A stretch of 64,000 nucleotides of DNA from Echinococcus granulosus (Eukaryota; Platyhelminthes; Cestoda; Cyclophyllidea; Taeniidae): positions 1,112,982 to 1,176,981 of the forward strand of contig NW_020170390.1 of the NCBI RefSeq assembly GCF_000524195.1, written 5' to 3'. The notes beneath the pieces were generated by a model that worked only from the letters and a program-made list of their open reading frames with translations, searched no databases and was not told the DNA's origin. The translations under genes and the position numbers were made by a program. Below are positions 47,601 through 62,600 of the stretch, piece after piece (within the stretch, counting starts at the first letter, position 1; every line of letters begins with the position of its first letter).

Positions 47601-50600
47601 CGTAATCGTCATTGAGCTCTGCAGCGCTCCCCTCTTTCCGATGATGCTTTTATCACATCGTTGCTTAAGACTCCGAATTCGTGCGCGTACACAAATACTT
47701 GTTTAGAAGTTGGAATAGCTGTTTTTAAATGTTCAATCATGGTATCTGGCATTGGATTAAAAAAGGATCATTTTTAAATTATGCCCCACGTGGCAAGCAA
47801 TCTTTACCCACAATCTAGAGTTAAAACCGCTTTTTCTGACACGGCTTCTTACAGGATCGAAGCCCTGAGATCTCCTGTCGCCCATTAATCTAGGCGGAGA
47901 TCTGGCACGATGCCGACAGATCCCAGTCGCAAGCACCAGATTCCCCCCCCCCCCCCCCTACCGTTTTTGAACCCCCATATTCACTTTGGTCGGGTTTTAT
48001 CCAACACCCACATAAGCACATAGACCTGGTGGTGTTTCACAATTTTAGTAGCACTATTTATTGCTACTGCTATGATCTGGGGTTTTTGTGAGTGGCCTGG
48101 AAACTACCAAGCTCCCAACCAGATCATTAACAACCAAAGGCTTTAGTATGGACGCCTTTATTGCTGACGTATTTCACCAAGCGCAGAAGAATGCAGCATG
48201 CGCATACGTACTTCGCGGCCAGTCAGCGAGAGCTGTCGGATCCAATCAGCGGTTTCAGTCACGCACCGATTGACCTTAGACTCTGATTGGTAGCAAACTT
48301 CAAGTGCGTCTATAGATGATCTCAATCAATTGGGTGGAAATGAGCGAAAGTGTGGCTTTTAGAATGTTCGGGAATTTTGCCATGACAATGTAATTTTCTT
48401 ACTAATCGAATATGAATGTTTTACTGGAGATGTAGGCACTCCCAGCAGTTATCCACCCACAAATGAATGCTTGAAGAATAACAGCAGCAGCGTTCTTCCC
48501 TCCATCTGTTAATTTGGGGATTGTGGCCTCTGATCTCAATAGGAACTTTGAATTGGACCTCCTCAGGGATGAAAAGTTAGATCTATATTGCGGTAAACCC
48601 AACACTACAGTTCACTAAATGCATGCATAAATGCTTGTTCAAAAGCATAAAAACTTTAAACTAGTCTAATTAATAATCCCTCTAAGTGCTATTCCTTTCT
48701 CATGGCAAACCGTCTCTCCATATGTAGATAAATTTAACAGGATAGCAGTAGCTCTCGGTCGACTCCAAGACTAACCGATTTGACACCGACCTGCCACTTC
48801 CAGTCTAAATAAGTTACTTAAAACCCTCGAAGACGTTCACCTCTTGGTCATTTTCGATGTTTCTATAACATTAGATCTGGAGAACCCATTGAGGATGCCA
48901 TATTTGTGCAAATCCAGGTGTGTTATACGTATGGCACAGTCGCGGTAACAACATGATCAGTGGCTGTGATCTTTCCTTTCCAGGGAGAGGTAGGTGCGAG
49001 GGTGAATCACAGTCGTTCAGCGAAATAGTAGTAAAATTTTTGTGGAGGAAAACCCAACTTCATAATTGGGAGAGCTAGCTAGTTAGTCTATCAGTATTAC
49101 TAGTGAACATAGAGTTGCCACAGGAGGTTACCTATTGGGTCGGCAGTTTAAAGTTACCAAAAGAAAGAAGCAAATCCCTATGGTTAGCCATAATTATGAA
49201 GTGATTTCCCACCTAAAGCTGATGAGTATCTTTGAGGTGGAAAATGGATTAATCATGAGCATTAAATTATTCCCCAGGTAAGAGAAAAGTGTCGGTGCAT
49301 TTACTGAGGCTTATTCGCAAGAAAAAATTCACTCACAACGTGGTAGCTGTAAATTTCCACCATGAACCATTTTAAAGATCACGAATTGAAAATCATCAGG
49401 GAGGGGTAAATAGCGGTGTTACATGGCCTGAGTAACTTATGTGTATGTACGTATGCGCACATATTCTGATTCTACCATTTCGTTGTTTTCCCCCGCAGTG
49501 AACCGAATGGCGAAAATGTAATCTGCAGGAGAGAGAAGTCAATACAGTTTGACCAATCATGATGTGATTAATCCGCTTCGCCAATCTACAGATTTTGTGG
49601 TTTTTATGAAGCGAAAATACGGAGCTATGGCGAATACTTTTCATTGTTTCATTAGGCGGGACTAATCATGAATAAAGTAGTGGGTCTTTACTCGACTCTC
49701 ATGCTTCAGTCGGGAAAAGCGATATACCCTGAAATGTACCTGTTGGAACTTTAGGTCACTTTACCACTTTCTTTTCGATTCGTACTTTCAATACAATTTG
49801 CTTCGTGCTATATTTTTATCTACTACCTTTTCATACTTTTGACTCTATCACAATCTTGAATTCCAGCTAATCGGCATAGATGGGGGTTGCGCAGCAAACA
49901 TTGTGAATCGCTGTCTAGTTTCGACTCAACTGTGGGATATGAAGGAGGCAGCTTTATTTACTCGGGTAATACGCGGTCAATCCCTATGGCCTTGCGTCTC
50001 GTTGCCATATCAACTCCATCGGCGTGCATGGGTGCTTTCACTCCCGTCTGAGCCCGAGGGCGTGGATACAGACCGGCTTTTTACAACTGTAAACAACGAA
50101 TAGCAATATTCAACTAATCACTTCCGTAATAGGGGATTAAACAAATCCGGTTGTTTTAGTTCTCCTCGATCCCCTTTTTTGATAAATTGGTAGCTGGTGT
50201 TGGGTACAAGTTACAAACGAGGCAAGAGATTTAATTGGAGTTTACTACAAAAAATAATCATTTCGGCAACTGCAAATTGTTTTGAGATGCAGATAGTACA
50301 TTTTAATATCGTCACTACAATTAAAACTTTGTATTTTTCTTGGATTTTTGTCATTCCATATTTCTTTTGATTTGTGGAAGTGCTTTTCTATTGTACTTTT
50401 GCAATTTACTTCTTACGCAAAACCTTCATATTTTCTCAACTAGTGAATGCTACGCCGGATTAGACTGTATGATTCTCATTTCAAACTGGAGGCATTTATT
50501 TCTACTTGAATCTGCAGCCTTGAGTTTTACTGGCGTTCCGTTTGCAGAAAATAGTTCAGCGCCGATATGATCAACAGTGAATTCTCCGAGTGAAAATGTA

Positions 50601-53600
50601 TTGTCTTTGTAACTGCAATCCAAGAGACTAGTTTCCATGTTGACACAAATCACTTGATTTAGTCTGGTGTTCAACTGTTCGAAAAATCATAGGTCAGTTT
50701 AGCTTACCTCAAAAATTCGGTTCAGGCCAAAAGTGGGGGTAAAACCCTTATTTTAATGCACTTTTAATTGCATCGCGCTAGCTGCAAGTGGTTCAGAAAA
50801 TTCGTCCTTTTCCAACCCCCTGGCAATATCAATCCAATTAATTTACGACAGGTCAGAAGCTTGGTAGGGGGAAGTCGAGCCTTCAAGGAGAGTGGATGGT
50901 GGGATTCTGTCAGCGAAGCTGCTCACAAGCCAACCAGTACCTAGTCAGAGCGGTTTACGGCCTCTTTCACCCTCCTTTGCTCCTAGCCCTTTTGGCCACG
51001 TGGGAGCGGGTGCGCGCTGGGCTTCCTTTCGGCTCTCGACGCCGCCTGGACAGTGAGTCTGTTCGCAGCCGGACACCATGCGCTGCGCGTCATCGCTTGG
51101 CGCGACTCTGTCTACCAACGCCTCAGCCAGACCAGCCCCTCTAATATGCCGCCAAACTTCGCCGCCTACTCCTTCCTTCCTACCGCTCGGTAAACCCACT
51201 TACATCTCCCCCCTTCATTGAAGTTGGTGGCTTTAGTTTCTACCTGGCTCTCTATTCCAAAATGTTTCTCTGCACCTTTCCAACGAAGTACTTATTCTGG
51301 TTACCGATATATTTCATAGTGCTCTTCTGCCCCCATCTAATAATTAATCTCACCACTTTGAAATGTCAAAAGGGCTTTTGGTCTTGCCTTTCGAACCAGA
51401 CAGCTGAACCGGCTCTTTGCACCCTGACTAAGGCATTACGATTGTTAGTAGATGATTTATTTTGTGTAACGGATAGTGCTATCCGCCTTTTTATGACTGC
51501 TGTAAGTGCTTTGAAAAGCTATTTACTACTGCCCCTAAACAATTCCCCCGGAATACACCCCTTACTGTCTTAGTATTTCATTAATTGTCGCGTGCGTCCT
51601 TAAAAGTTTATGGGTACATCTTGTGAATTGAATACTCATGAAAAATCTAGGTGCTTTCCTTAAGACCTTACTTATGATACCGTTTCGCAGAATAGGCGAT
51701 ATATTTTTGCCAACTATCACTAGTGCAATAGTGCGACGGATAACTGTTTCCCTTTACTCTGGGACGGTAGATATACCTGCATCGACCTAGAGTTGGTTCG
51801 TCCAATGCAAGTTCGTCACCTCTATGACTCAGATGTGACCGCCAACATGACGGAGCGCAAATCCTTCGCCTTTCTTCGAGACTCCGTCAAGTTCGACGAT
51901 CCGGATATCATACCCACTGCCACCATCAGTGCCGCAAAGCAGAACGACTGCTCCTTCAAACCCACCTTCAGTCCGCATATCAGCCTCCTTAAGTGGTATC
52001 AACAACGCCTCTCGCCCTACCCTGACACTCTCTGCCCACCCATCATCGACTTGTCTGCCGAAACGTGGGCGGATGGCCGGGCCCTGCGGTGTCTGCTCCA
52101 CAAGTACCGCTCCGACCTAGTGTCCGAGGAAGCTCTGAAGATGGAAGTGGCCATGGGTGTAGGAGAAGTTGTACGCCTCCTTGCCGAGTATTTTGGTGCT
52201 CCTAGCACTCTGGTGGACACGACATGGCTCCAATACCTCGACGTTCTTCATGACTGCCTGAAAGACCACGACCCTGCATTTGTGGCTAATATGACTGGTT
52301 AGTGTCCATTTTTTCCCGGCATTGAGGCCACTTATTTTACTTTCTTGCTTTTTGTGGTATGAGAAACTGTAACCATCGATATTTCGTTCGTTTCTAGACT
52401 AGAAATCAGATTTTAAATTGCTGTCAAATTTAGCGTTTCATTTACGCGGATTAAAACTTTGTCCATGAGTTCAGGGGATTATGAAAAGTATGCCATTTCT
52501 AGTTCCTGGTCGGTCATTAAAGTCTTAATTACAGCGAGTAAATTCGACCTTCTAATTAAATTTATGTATTTTTTGCATTTATTACGTACTACCCATTCCC
52601 AGTTGGTTAACTTGTTCAATAAATGTTTTTGGACTGTATCGCAGTTCTGAGTTGTGCAATTGCTTTTTTCCAATCTAGGCGCATTTTTTGATGATGTACC
52701 TGTGCATTCATTAATGAGATTCCTGACTATTTCTAGTAACTCCGTCAGTAGTTACGAAGCTTGGTATCCGGCTTTTTGACTTTGCTATAAATTACACTTA
52801 CTCTCGGCCTACACAAACCAAAATCCTCGCGCTATTTTCGAATTCGGATAGTAGTTTGAAGTAATGCCGTACCATATCAACTTTGGCTTTTCATTTCCCA
52901 TGCAGCGTTCATGCCCTCAGTACAATATCCCCTAACTTGATGGGGTTCCACTCCTCTCTTCAGAATTTGACAAAACCCGTATGTGTGCGCGGATGTGATG
53001 TTCATGAGCCCAACTCCTCATTTTCAATTGGTCCATCATCAATTGCGTCATTCGGCCATCACCGCACTTGGCTGTGTGCACTATAGTCGTCCGTTGTTCC
53101 ATTGTTAACGGGGCGGTGCGCACGTGCTTGCTAAAACTGTCACAAGGGCGCTGCTGACCACCTTGCACGACCCAGACGACTAACAATACACCTCTCCACA
53201 CACTCAATTTTCATTTGAATCTAATTTACATAAGGAACGGTAAAAGGGCTCTCGATGTTGGGAAATATTTATTTTGAAGCATTGTAGACGTAAATCTTCA
53301 CCGATATTGGAACTATTTCGGCTTCCAGGAAAGTCGGTATAAAATTAAGAAATTTTTAACACAATCCTGATTTTGTTTCTCTTTAGTTCGGGGACAGCTT
53401 GTGGCTAAAAACGGGGTACAGCAGCACTCCTTCGTGGTTGCTTCCTCTAGTGACTCGATTCGTCCCTTCAATCGGTGCATTGATCCTCTGGCCTCGCCGC
53501 GGGTTTCCTCCAGGACACGTCCTCTCCTTTCGCCCCGAGTTGAGTGCCGTCGAGTGAATGTCCCTATGCTCCAACGCAGTTTGGAGAATCCGATGGCACG

Positions 53601-56600
53601 CGCTGAACCTCCGTCCACTTTACGCGCGAGGGAGGATGCTTCCAGTGCCGTGAAGAAGGGTCTCATGGCCAAGCGCAGGTCCGATCTCATCGCGATGCTC
53701 GTAGGTCTTCTGACTAGCTCCCCTCGGTTCACCTCATCGCCTTTGCAATAGGGTTTTTTAGGATTCTTCTTATGTTAATACATTTAGCTTGTCTTTTTTT
53801 CACTTTTGTTACGCTCTGCCCTAGTTGCTCTTTCTCTTCCTCCCTCTTCTATTCTTGCCTCATAATTAATTCCTGCACGAAATCATTTAGTTACTACTGT
53901 AGGAACTAGTCAACACAGTCAAGGGGAATTTATTTTGTTGGAGAAAGAGCACACCTCTGACATGATTGTGTGCTTGTTGACGTGACCTCCTGTGCGTGTC
54001 TGCTTGCCTACATTCTGCAAGGCGAGACGATCGTGTCGATCCAATAAAGTGATGTTGTCAGTCATCTTTACAGTCTGGAAAACACCCTGTCACTGACATT
54101 TTAAATGTTGCAATGAAAGCATCGGAAGGAGCCCAATGAAATGTAAAACTTGAGGTTATTCATACAGGTTTTTTAATATTCACTGAAAGTAATCCTTCCC
54201 CAACATTTCGCACAATTTGAAAATGGTCCTAGTGTCATTTTTTGGGAAATATCTTTATGAATGACTAGGAATAGACTTAAAATGGTAACCATAAGGGTCA
54301 TACTTTAAAAATAAATAATCATGGCGGTGATTATATGAATGTGGAGCTTATTCTTGAGCTAGAAAATGTACCATGCGAAGAACCCTTTTCACAGTCATTG
54401 TTGCAGAGATCTCACTTGAAGCTCTACTTTTTTCGACGATTGTCTTCATAATAAAGACTTCATATTTTTAAAAAGTCTTACTTGCTGACAGTTTGGTCAA
54501 TTGAAGGCTTTTGTGCTTCACAGCATCAAAAGTCGAAACTGTTCCTCCAACTGGCCTGCTAATTTGAATCACCTGAAGGAAAGGGCTGTTCGTCCATTAT
54601 CCCTGGTGATGTCGCGTTTTGCAAATTTGCCTTAACAAAGCACCTCTTTGTCTACTTAAACCAATCATTTCCTGTGGATAAGTCATCACTTTACCAGCCC
54701 CCATACTTGTTAAGTGGGAGGCATTTAATATCAGAACTCCGTAGTCTATTTCTAGCACATTTACACCATCCCTGTCTGCTTTGAGCACTTCATTTCACTA
54801 AAAAGTTCGTGTTTTCGTTTGCACATAATTGGTGAAGACTTGCATAACACCCTAAGCAGTATTGTGGCAGTAGAAAAAAACCAAATATCCTCTTTCGATT
54901 TACTTGCATCCGGAATCTAAAAAAAAAATCTGAGCGGAAGTCCTTCACACATAAATGAGCTCTTGTTGATGAAAGGACTGCTAGTATATTTCCCTGACGA
55001 TGAAGTTTATTCAATGGAATAAAAACCAAACAGTTGTACATGCACATATCTCTTGGAATCTATTTTTTACGCTTTAAATTACCGTCAGGAGAAAGGCTAC
55101 ACAATGAGTTTCATTATAGAATGATCCGGCATCGGCGAGACGGCGCAGCCTCCTGATCGACTGGGAGAGGGCCTTTGAGGAAGGCGGCCTGCAGCCTCTT
55201 CCGAGCCCCCCTCGGTGCCTCTTGCCTCCCCGGGACCATCAATCAAGTAACGGTGCTGCCAGCTTTAGAGAGGTGAGCTCACCCCACCCACTAACACCCT
55301 GTCTGTTGACACCGAAAGTTCACTGCGGCCGACCTCACCAATTTTCTCTTTCTCACTTGCGTCTGTTAGAGGTCGTGTATGGTGCGTCATGTACCGAAAC
55401 CTCATTTTTGTGACGCAATTGCGCAACGTAAAACAAGCCACAATTTCACAAGGCGAACACTAGAAGCGCATCCTTATCCACTGGCTTCATGATCTGATCT
55501 GAAAGAAAACTTCCTTTATTCTCTTTAGAGCAACTGCCACGTTGTTTCACTTAACTCTCTAGGTCAAGTTTGCTTACGCAGGCCTGCTTATTGTATTATT
55601 TACCTCTTGTTCGGATAGCCCCTATGACCTTTATGTCCCACTGGGATTGCTTTTGATTGTATTGCTACCCAATTTGTTCCATCAATTCACAGGAAGTGTA
55701 AGTGAGCCTGCAGTAAAGCGTATTCTTCCAAACCACTTCATAAAACGTCTCATGTTGTCGACTGCAATGCCTGTAGCTCTGTAACGTTGAAAATACCCTT
55801 AACTTATCCTTCAGGACTATTGGAACAAACTCTAGCTATAGTGAATGCCTACAAAAGTAGATAAAAAAAATTAACCAAAATGGGCGGTTTCATTTGCAAA
55901 AATGAAGTTGTTATTTAATATCTCTGACTCTTCCACAACTTTGCCTGTCAGAAATGCTAAACAATGGGTTTTGGGCCTTTTTTGATGGCATATTCGACTT
56001 TTTTGTAGCTTTACGCGTCGTGAAAGTATCGTTGCTTTCAGTCCCTCATTTATCGGAAAAAAAGCAGTCTTCGTGCATGCCTCTGCGCCATACTTATTGT
56101 GAAGGTAAAAATTAAAACTTCGTTGATATTGTGCATCGACTATATTGGGCGTATTTTTGCGCGATTGTTGTCATTTACAGCTTTCTCGTACAAAAAACTA
56201 CTGGGTCTTTCGCCTTTAAATCTGTACAAACCGGAAAAATTCGTATTTCAAGTGAAATTCTTGAACGCTTGATTTTGCTTCGCAATCAAATGACTCTTAC
56301 TTTGATAAACTGAATATGTTGAGTCGGAATAGTGTGTTTTGTGGATACTCTTGTACATGTATGCTAATGGAATTTGGGTTTAATGTCCTAGAAATCTCGA
56401 GATTTCTGTGCTGTCTGCAAAAAGCCCCTCTACGCAGCTGAAAGTCGAGCCTACGATGGTTTTCGCTTGCATCCGAACTGTTTCCGTTGTGTCGAATGCC
56501 ACCGCACCCTTCGCCCAGACATTGCCCACTGCCTGCGTCACCAGACTAACCGTAAGTACACTCGTGACCTTAAGTCTAGTTTACGCTTATGGCATTAAGT

Positions 56601-59600
56601 CGACTTCGTGTTATTTGTTGATGCTTTGTTCCGCTGATTCAATGCATCAGCGCCAGTTCCACAGAATATTTCGTCCAATCAACCACAAGTAATCATCTAT
56701 TTACCAGGGGTAACGGCTAGCCGTATAATTAGTTCAGCGCCTTAAACTATTCACTCTGGTCAATTTATTGTCCGTAACGGGCTTTCATTTGAATTAAGCA
56801 TGTATAAACTTGTACTTCTGCATATTCTTAATTTAAAAATTCTTTCCAGCTCATGAATTGACTGATTTCGAGAATGCTGTCTTGTGAAATTCTCCTAAAT
56901 ATTTTAAATTTATTTTAAAATATCAATAAGACATCTTTAGACTAACTAATGACGTCATATTCATCCCTCCTTAATTGCCCAAGTGCTCCGTCTCGAACAG
57001 TGATCAAACATCAAATGGGCTGAAATAGCAGACATGTCTGGCACTTCAATCACCATGTATGCGGACCAAATGCCCCGGGTGCAAACAAACTAAAGTGTTC
57101 CACGATTTGTTTATCATAGTTCGGTGGATGTGACTAATCTTCCGCTCCCACTGTCTCTCCCTACTTTTATCCTTTTCGGAACTACACAGGCACTCAATAT
57201 CACAGGTCATGTTCCATAAAGCCGAGAAGGCGTAACAGTTGCAGATGTGCAGCTCATTTCACCCACACTACGCTTTTTCTTTTGATGTCAGGGTGGAATT
57301 TTCGTGGATGTGAACCTTTGCATCACCTATTGTGCTACCAGGTGGTGAATTACATCAACCGTAATGCAGTTATTTCTTTTTTAACCATGGCATAACATCT
57401 GGTGCCTTATATACTTCCGGCTTCTTAGAGCATGTATTGGACTGTTCTTTTTGGATGCCATCCAGCTCCAAAACTGAGATTGTGTATTTCTTTAACAAGT
57501 TAATATGCTTTCACACTATATGGCGCTTGGCTCCTCATCCTGAACTTGAACCGAAATAATCACGATGTCGGGTAACCCGCTTCATGAAGTTGGGGTGCGC
57601 GCGCACACCCTCGTCTCGTGCACGCGTGCGCAGGGGTGGCGCAACACGCACCATTCAGAGGCGCGTGTTGCATGCGACGCGGGTGCGGACGTGCGAGCAG
57701 CTGCCTGCTTCGCATCATCACTCATTTTATCAAGTCAGACTCTTCTCTGCTCCCGCTCTCCATCTCGATCTCTTTGTCGCCTAGCTAAATTCTACTGCAC
57801 AGCGCACTTTCATCCTGCGTTGACGATCGCCGAAGCGACTACTTCAGGCTCGAGGATATCCACCAGGAAGCCGGGTATGTCCTCTCTTCTCTGTCCTATT
57901 TCACTCCTTTTAAGTTTGTCTAGATATATTGCTAATTTTCACTGAACCTTCACGTAATTTCTAATAATTTACTTCATTATTTATCGTTTTCAATTTGTAG
58001 TCGCATAAAATGGGTTATATTTGTTCAAAAATCTAGGTTAACGAGTTAACGGTTCTCCTCTTCTGTACGTGTTTAGGCACACAGATAAATACGAATTATC
58101 CAAAAATCTGCCATATCCAGGTGTCACTCCCACGGTGTTTTTGTAAAATGCATGTCCTTTCCGTTCATGTCACGGCATAAACCAAAAGGCTGTTTATGTC
58201 ACGGACGCACCTCGTGCTGGTATATCGGTTCCACTGTCTACAATAGTCGGTCAGTTTCTGCTCTGACTGAGATTTCAAACTTGTATCACTATGCTTTAGC
58301 ATCAATGTTTTTGAGCTGGAATCCCCACAGAATGGTTGTTTGAGTAAATACTGCTGCTTCGCTGTAGACCGTATGCGGTCTGCTTTCTTCTTCTTCTTCC
58401 ACTCACAATCGTAAGAAAAATCGTCACTTCTGTTTGGCTTTAACTACAGTCTTGTAAAGCTACTTTGACAAAACTTATTCTGTAAGTAGTGTTTCATGCA
58501 GTTTTGTGAGCACTTTTTTGGTATCATTCCATGCATCATACAGTAACAATCTAGTATGCGTTCTTGCTCCATTCTATGCCTTAACTTTCTGTCATTCCAA
58601 AATCAAAATCAGAATATTCTAAAGGTGTGGTTTTAATGTACAGATATCATTATTAAATCCTTTAATATATTTTATCCGTTTAAACCATTTTGAGTCCATC
58701 AAAGTACGATTAACGCTTTTTGTGCTACCAATGTAAGCTTTTCTATATCCGCTTCGGCAAATTTTTTTAAAGACAAGTTCCGAACCTTCTTCCTTTTGTG
58801 AGGATCCATTTCCGTACCACCCATGGTTTTGATTTAGCTATCGAAATATGTACTTTAAGATTGAGTTTTTGCTCGCTTAAAGGCCTGTTTTAATAGCTCT
58901 CCAAGACAATTTAATGGTTGTTTAGTCGTGCTATGGCTTCAATCAAAACTCGGCGCTACTTGGCTGTTGTCGTGTCAGTTTTGTGCCTTCCTCTATCAGC
59001 TGGCAGGATTATCTCACTTGAAATGCATTGTTTTTTTTTTTATCACGCTGACACTTTTGGAACCATGACTACCCAAAATCTCTTACCGTCATCTTATTTA
59101 CTAAAATTGTTTAGTTATCTTTGCGACCTTTGATGTTTCCTACCCTCCCGTTGATATGCTTGCATGAACTGTTAGCTGTATATCTTACACTGTGATCTAA
59201 GTACTTGATTTCCTTGTTAATTCATTTCCACCCAAACGCTGCTAGTGGTAGTGTTAATACCCTTCCACCTTTAGTATCCTAATGGTCGCACCGTTGTAGT
59301 GTTGTCTGTGGACAACCTGTATATCAACTTTCAGATATGAATGGAGTTTGGTGTGGTCCAACTATTGCTCCGTTCAAATTTCTCTGCTTTTGAGGATTCT
59401 CTTTTTCCACTCGTCTTTGTGTTCTTTTAAAAATACCCGGTCTATTTTGGAAGGAGCAAATGTAGTTGACAAAAGTATTCTATACTGTGAGGTGACCAAT
59501 GTCATTAAATGTCACGAGGAAATTTACTGCCAACATGCATCGGTTTGCAACATTTCCTATTTCAACACGTTGTTTATCTGAAATTGCGCTCACGACAATA

Positions 59601-62600
59601 TGCGGACGCATTTGATCCCTGGAAATGAATGTTTAATGCACAGCCTGGTTTGCGTTGGACAATGGATTAGATTTGCATTGTTTAACTTGTTAACAAGAGA
59701 TCAGCTTTCCTGCACATTCCATTTAGAGGTATGAATCGACATGAGTCTATTTCGTGTTACATCTAAGCGGGTACTTTTGCTTGGAATAAACTTGTTCCTT
59801 CTCATCTGGGGATTCTTCTTTGTTTGTCGCCACCCCATTTATGCCCCGACCCCCCTTCGACGACTCTGTGGATATCTACGATGCCGCACTCCACTCGCCC
59901 TAGGTGCTTAGCTGTTGTGCCCTCCTTCAATAGCGACCGTTAATCTGAAGAAATGTTTGTCAGCAGATTCCATTTCTCTTCGATTTACCGGTAATATTAA
60001 CGTTCTTTTCCTTTGGATCATTAATTCCGGGGTATTTGTTGCACGAAACGTGACTGCTTGTTCTCTATTTCTTGTCGTGGATGGAGGGGTTTATTGCCTT
60101 TTGTTTTTTTAAAATAAGACTAAAAACTCCACACTGGTCCCAGGCGGAAAAATTTTACATTAAACGTGCATTTTCTAAAGCACTTATTTCATCCGTTCAT
60201 TCTTTCTCATGAAGCCTCTTGACTAACGATTTCGCATTTCATGGGAAAAAGTTGGGCTGGGAGTGTACGTCATGGATACGTGTTGATTGAGCGGGTGACA
60301 GTGTTTTGCTGGAGGGCATTCAAAAATGTCCTATTTTTTTTTAACCCGCTACGCCGCAAGTCGCGCTAAACATTGGAGCCCAAAGCAACATTCGACTTCG
60401 TCCAATACGCTCTTAATGTGGCTAAGCAAATCGCTCCCCCTTACCTTTGTGGAGGAATTTGTTAGTTTTGATATGGTTTTAGTACAATGAACTAGGTTTT
60501 ATGTTTGGCTGTTGTCCACGTGGCTAGCTTTATTTAAGACTCCCCGAGTCGGTCGTTAGACAATCCACTATGTGTAACCAGGATGGTATTCCACTGGACT
60601 CTCTTTTCTGTGTCATTTGTTTGTGTTAAGTTTTACGCATTAATTTGCCGCTCAGTAGCTTCACGAAGCCCCTCTACCTCCTAACTTTCAATCTCCATTC
60701 ACAATCGCAGATGATTTACTATTGTTATTGGAGCGATTCTCAAGTGGAATTCAATAACCAGGTTTTTCATACTGCCTGTTGTCAAACTCGTTAGCATATA
60801 TTTACTTCACGATTATTGTGTACCTTCGAGCAAGAAGAGACGATCCATAACTAGCTGTGTGTAACACTGATCTTAGCTTAGGCAATTTGAAACTGGTGTT
60901 CCCAAATCGGTTTCTCGTCGTATTATATTAAGTCTGTAAGAAAGACGACGGATGAGTCTCGTCTCCTAAACCGGATAACTATTCCCTTCCAGTTCTCCCG
61001 AAACCACGTGCACACAATACCCCAAGCTTATTCTCCCAGCTGGCCAATCCGGCGTCGCCGCCAGGGTTACGTTGGCATTCGTCCAATAACAGTCCAATGA
61101 CCACCGAGGGGGTGGAGCGTGCAAAACCAGGGGCGTCCGCGGAGCTGCGTCGTAGGTCTGCTGCTAGGGGCATCCGAGACGAACCTGCCCCGCCCATCCT
61201 TCTTACCTCCCGCAACGTCCCGGGCACCCTCGGCCTGCCCGAGTGCGTGCGTCGCGCGGCCTTCGACGAGCGCCTCTACCGTCTCAACGGTTGCCCCTCT
61301 CCGGATGACTTTATCAGGTCCCTACTTTTTACCATTTAAGTAGCATGTGCTTCAACTTCAGCCCAATCAGAGGTGGGTTTGTAAGTTCACACACCATTCT
61401 CGGTGGGTTTATGAAGTGATTCAGTGAGTCTCCAACTTGTCTTCCTTCTTTTATACGGTTTCCAGAGCCTTTTGCTCTTCCTCACACTCTAATTATTCCA
61501 TTTTTGGTAAACGCTAACTATGGTATTTTTACTTTTCTCAGTGAAATTTGATTGATCAATTTATCTTAATGTAGAACATATTTTAAATGTGTTAGGAGAG
61601 GGTTCGGGTCAGAAAGACTGAAACGCAATAGCATTCACACATACCTGCGATGCACACATATTCTCATTCTTTCTGCAAAATCAAAATGAACTTCTATGCG
61701 AGTGTGCCCTACTTCACTTTACCTCCAACCTTCCCCCTATCCCCGCTTGAACATCATCGCTTCCTTCGTCCCTGTCGCATATCCTCCTTTCCGGACCGAA
61801 TGCACATCCTTGTCATTGCTAATTCGTCCTCTCCTTTTCACTGCTTTGTGCAAACAGTTAATTTGCTCACATCACCTTGAAGGTCACTGGAAAAGCTCTT
61901 TACTCTTACTCCCCATTGTATTATTTGCCTATTTTAGTAGCTTCACCTATTCAGAGATTGATGGAAGTGCTACCTATGCAACAACGCGGTGTTTCAGTTA
62001 TTAATTCTGGTGTTCTGAAACGTACCCCCCGCGATGGCATTGCGTTATTCCAGCTCGGTGATATTACAGCATCAACCATCGACTAGCATTATTTTCATTG
62101 ACACTTGTTAGTACTGCATAACAATCCCCCACGGTCCCCAGTCCTTTCGACTTTCGCCTAGGTAATATTGGTCATTTCCGTAGGCATTATGAAAAGTTGC
62201 ATTGCAGTTAAACAATGACTTCAAAATTGATGAGATGATATTTGAATACAGGCTTTTGCGACAAATCATCACCATAGCGATTATACATGGTAATCAATTT
62301 ATTTCGAACCAAACTGTCAGGATGTACTTGTGTAATACTGTTTTTGGTTAATCAGTTTTGCCGAATGTCACATACAAACTGTGGGGCAGTACGGTGGGAG
62401 TTTGTGTGCCAAAATAACTACTTCAGAATTCGCTTAACTTTCTTACACTATCAATATTTTGGTTAGCTAATGTCATCGCATTTTTTCCTCATCTTAGCAA
62501 TCGTACCTCTCGAATCCTTGATGAGGAAGAGGACTGTTTTGCGTAAGTTGCTTGATGTAACTTGCACCACATATGTACGGTTTGCTAGCAACTGTGAAGC

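Noticed and set aside
57291..57341. Possible exon between the two LIM exons of MICAL ('agGGTGGAATT' to 'CAG|GTGGTG')
   Set aside because: Exons 12 and 13 already join in phase to give all LIM zinc ligands at the right spacing. Inserting this segment would disrupt the domain.
59842..59908. GC-rich coding-like patch in MICAL intron 13
   Set aside because: No AG acceptor lies close upstream, and the best frame ends in a stop, so it is not a phase-compatible exon.
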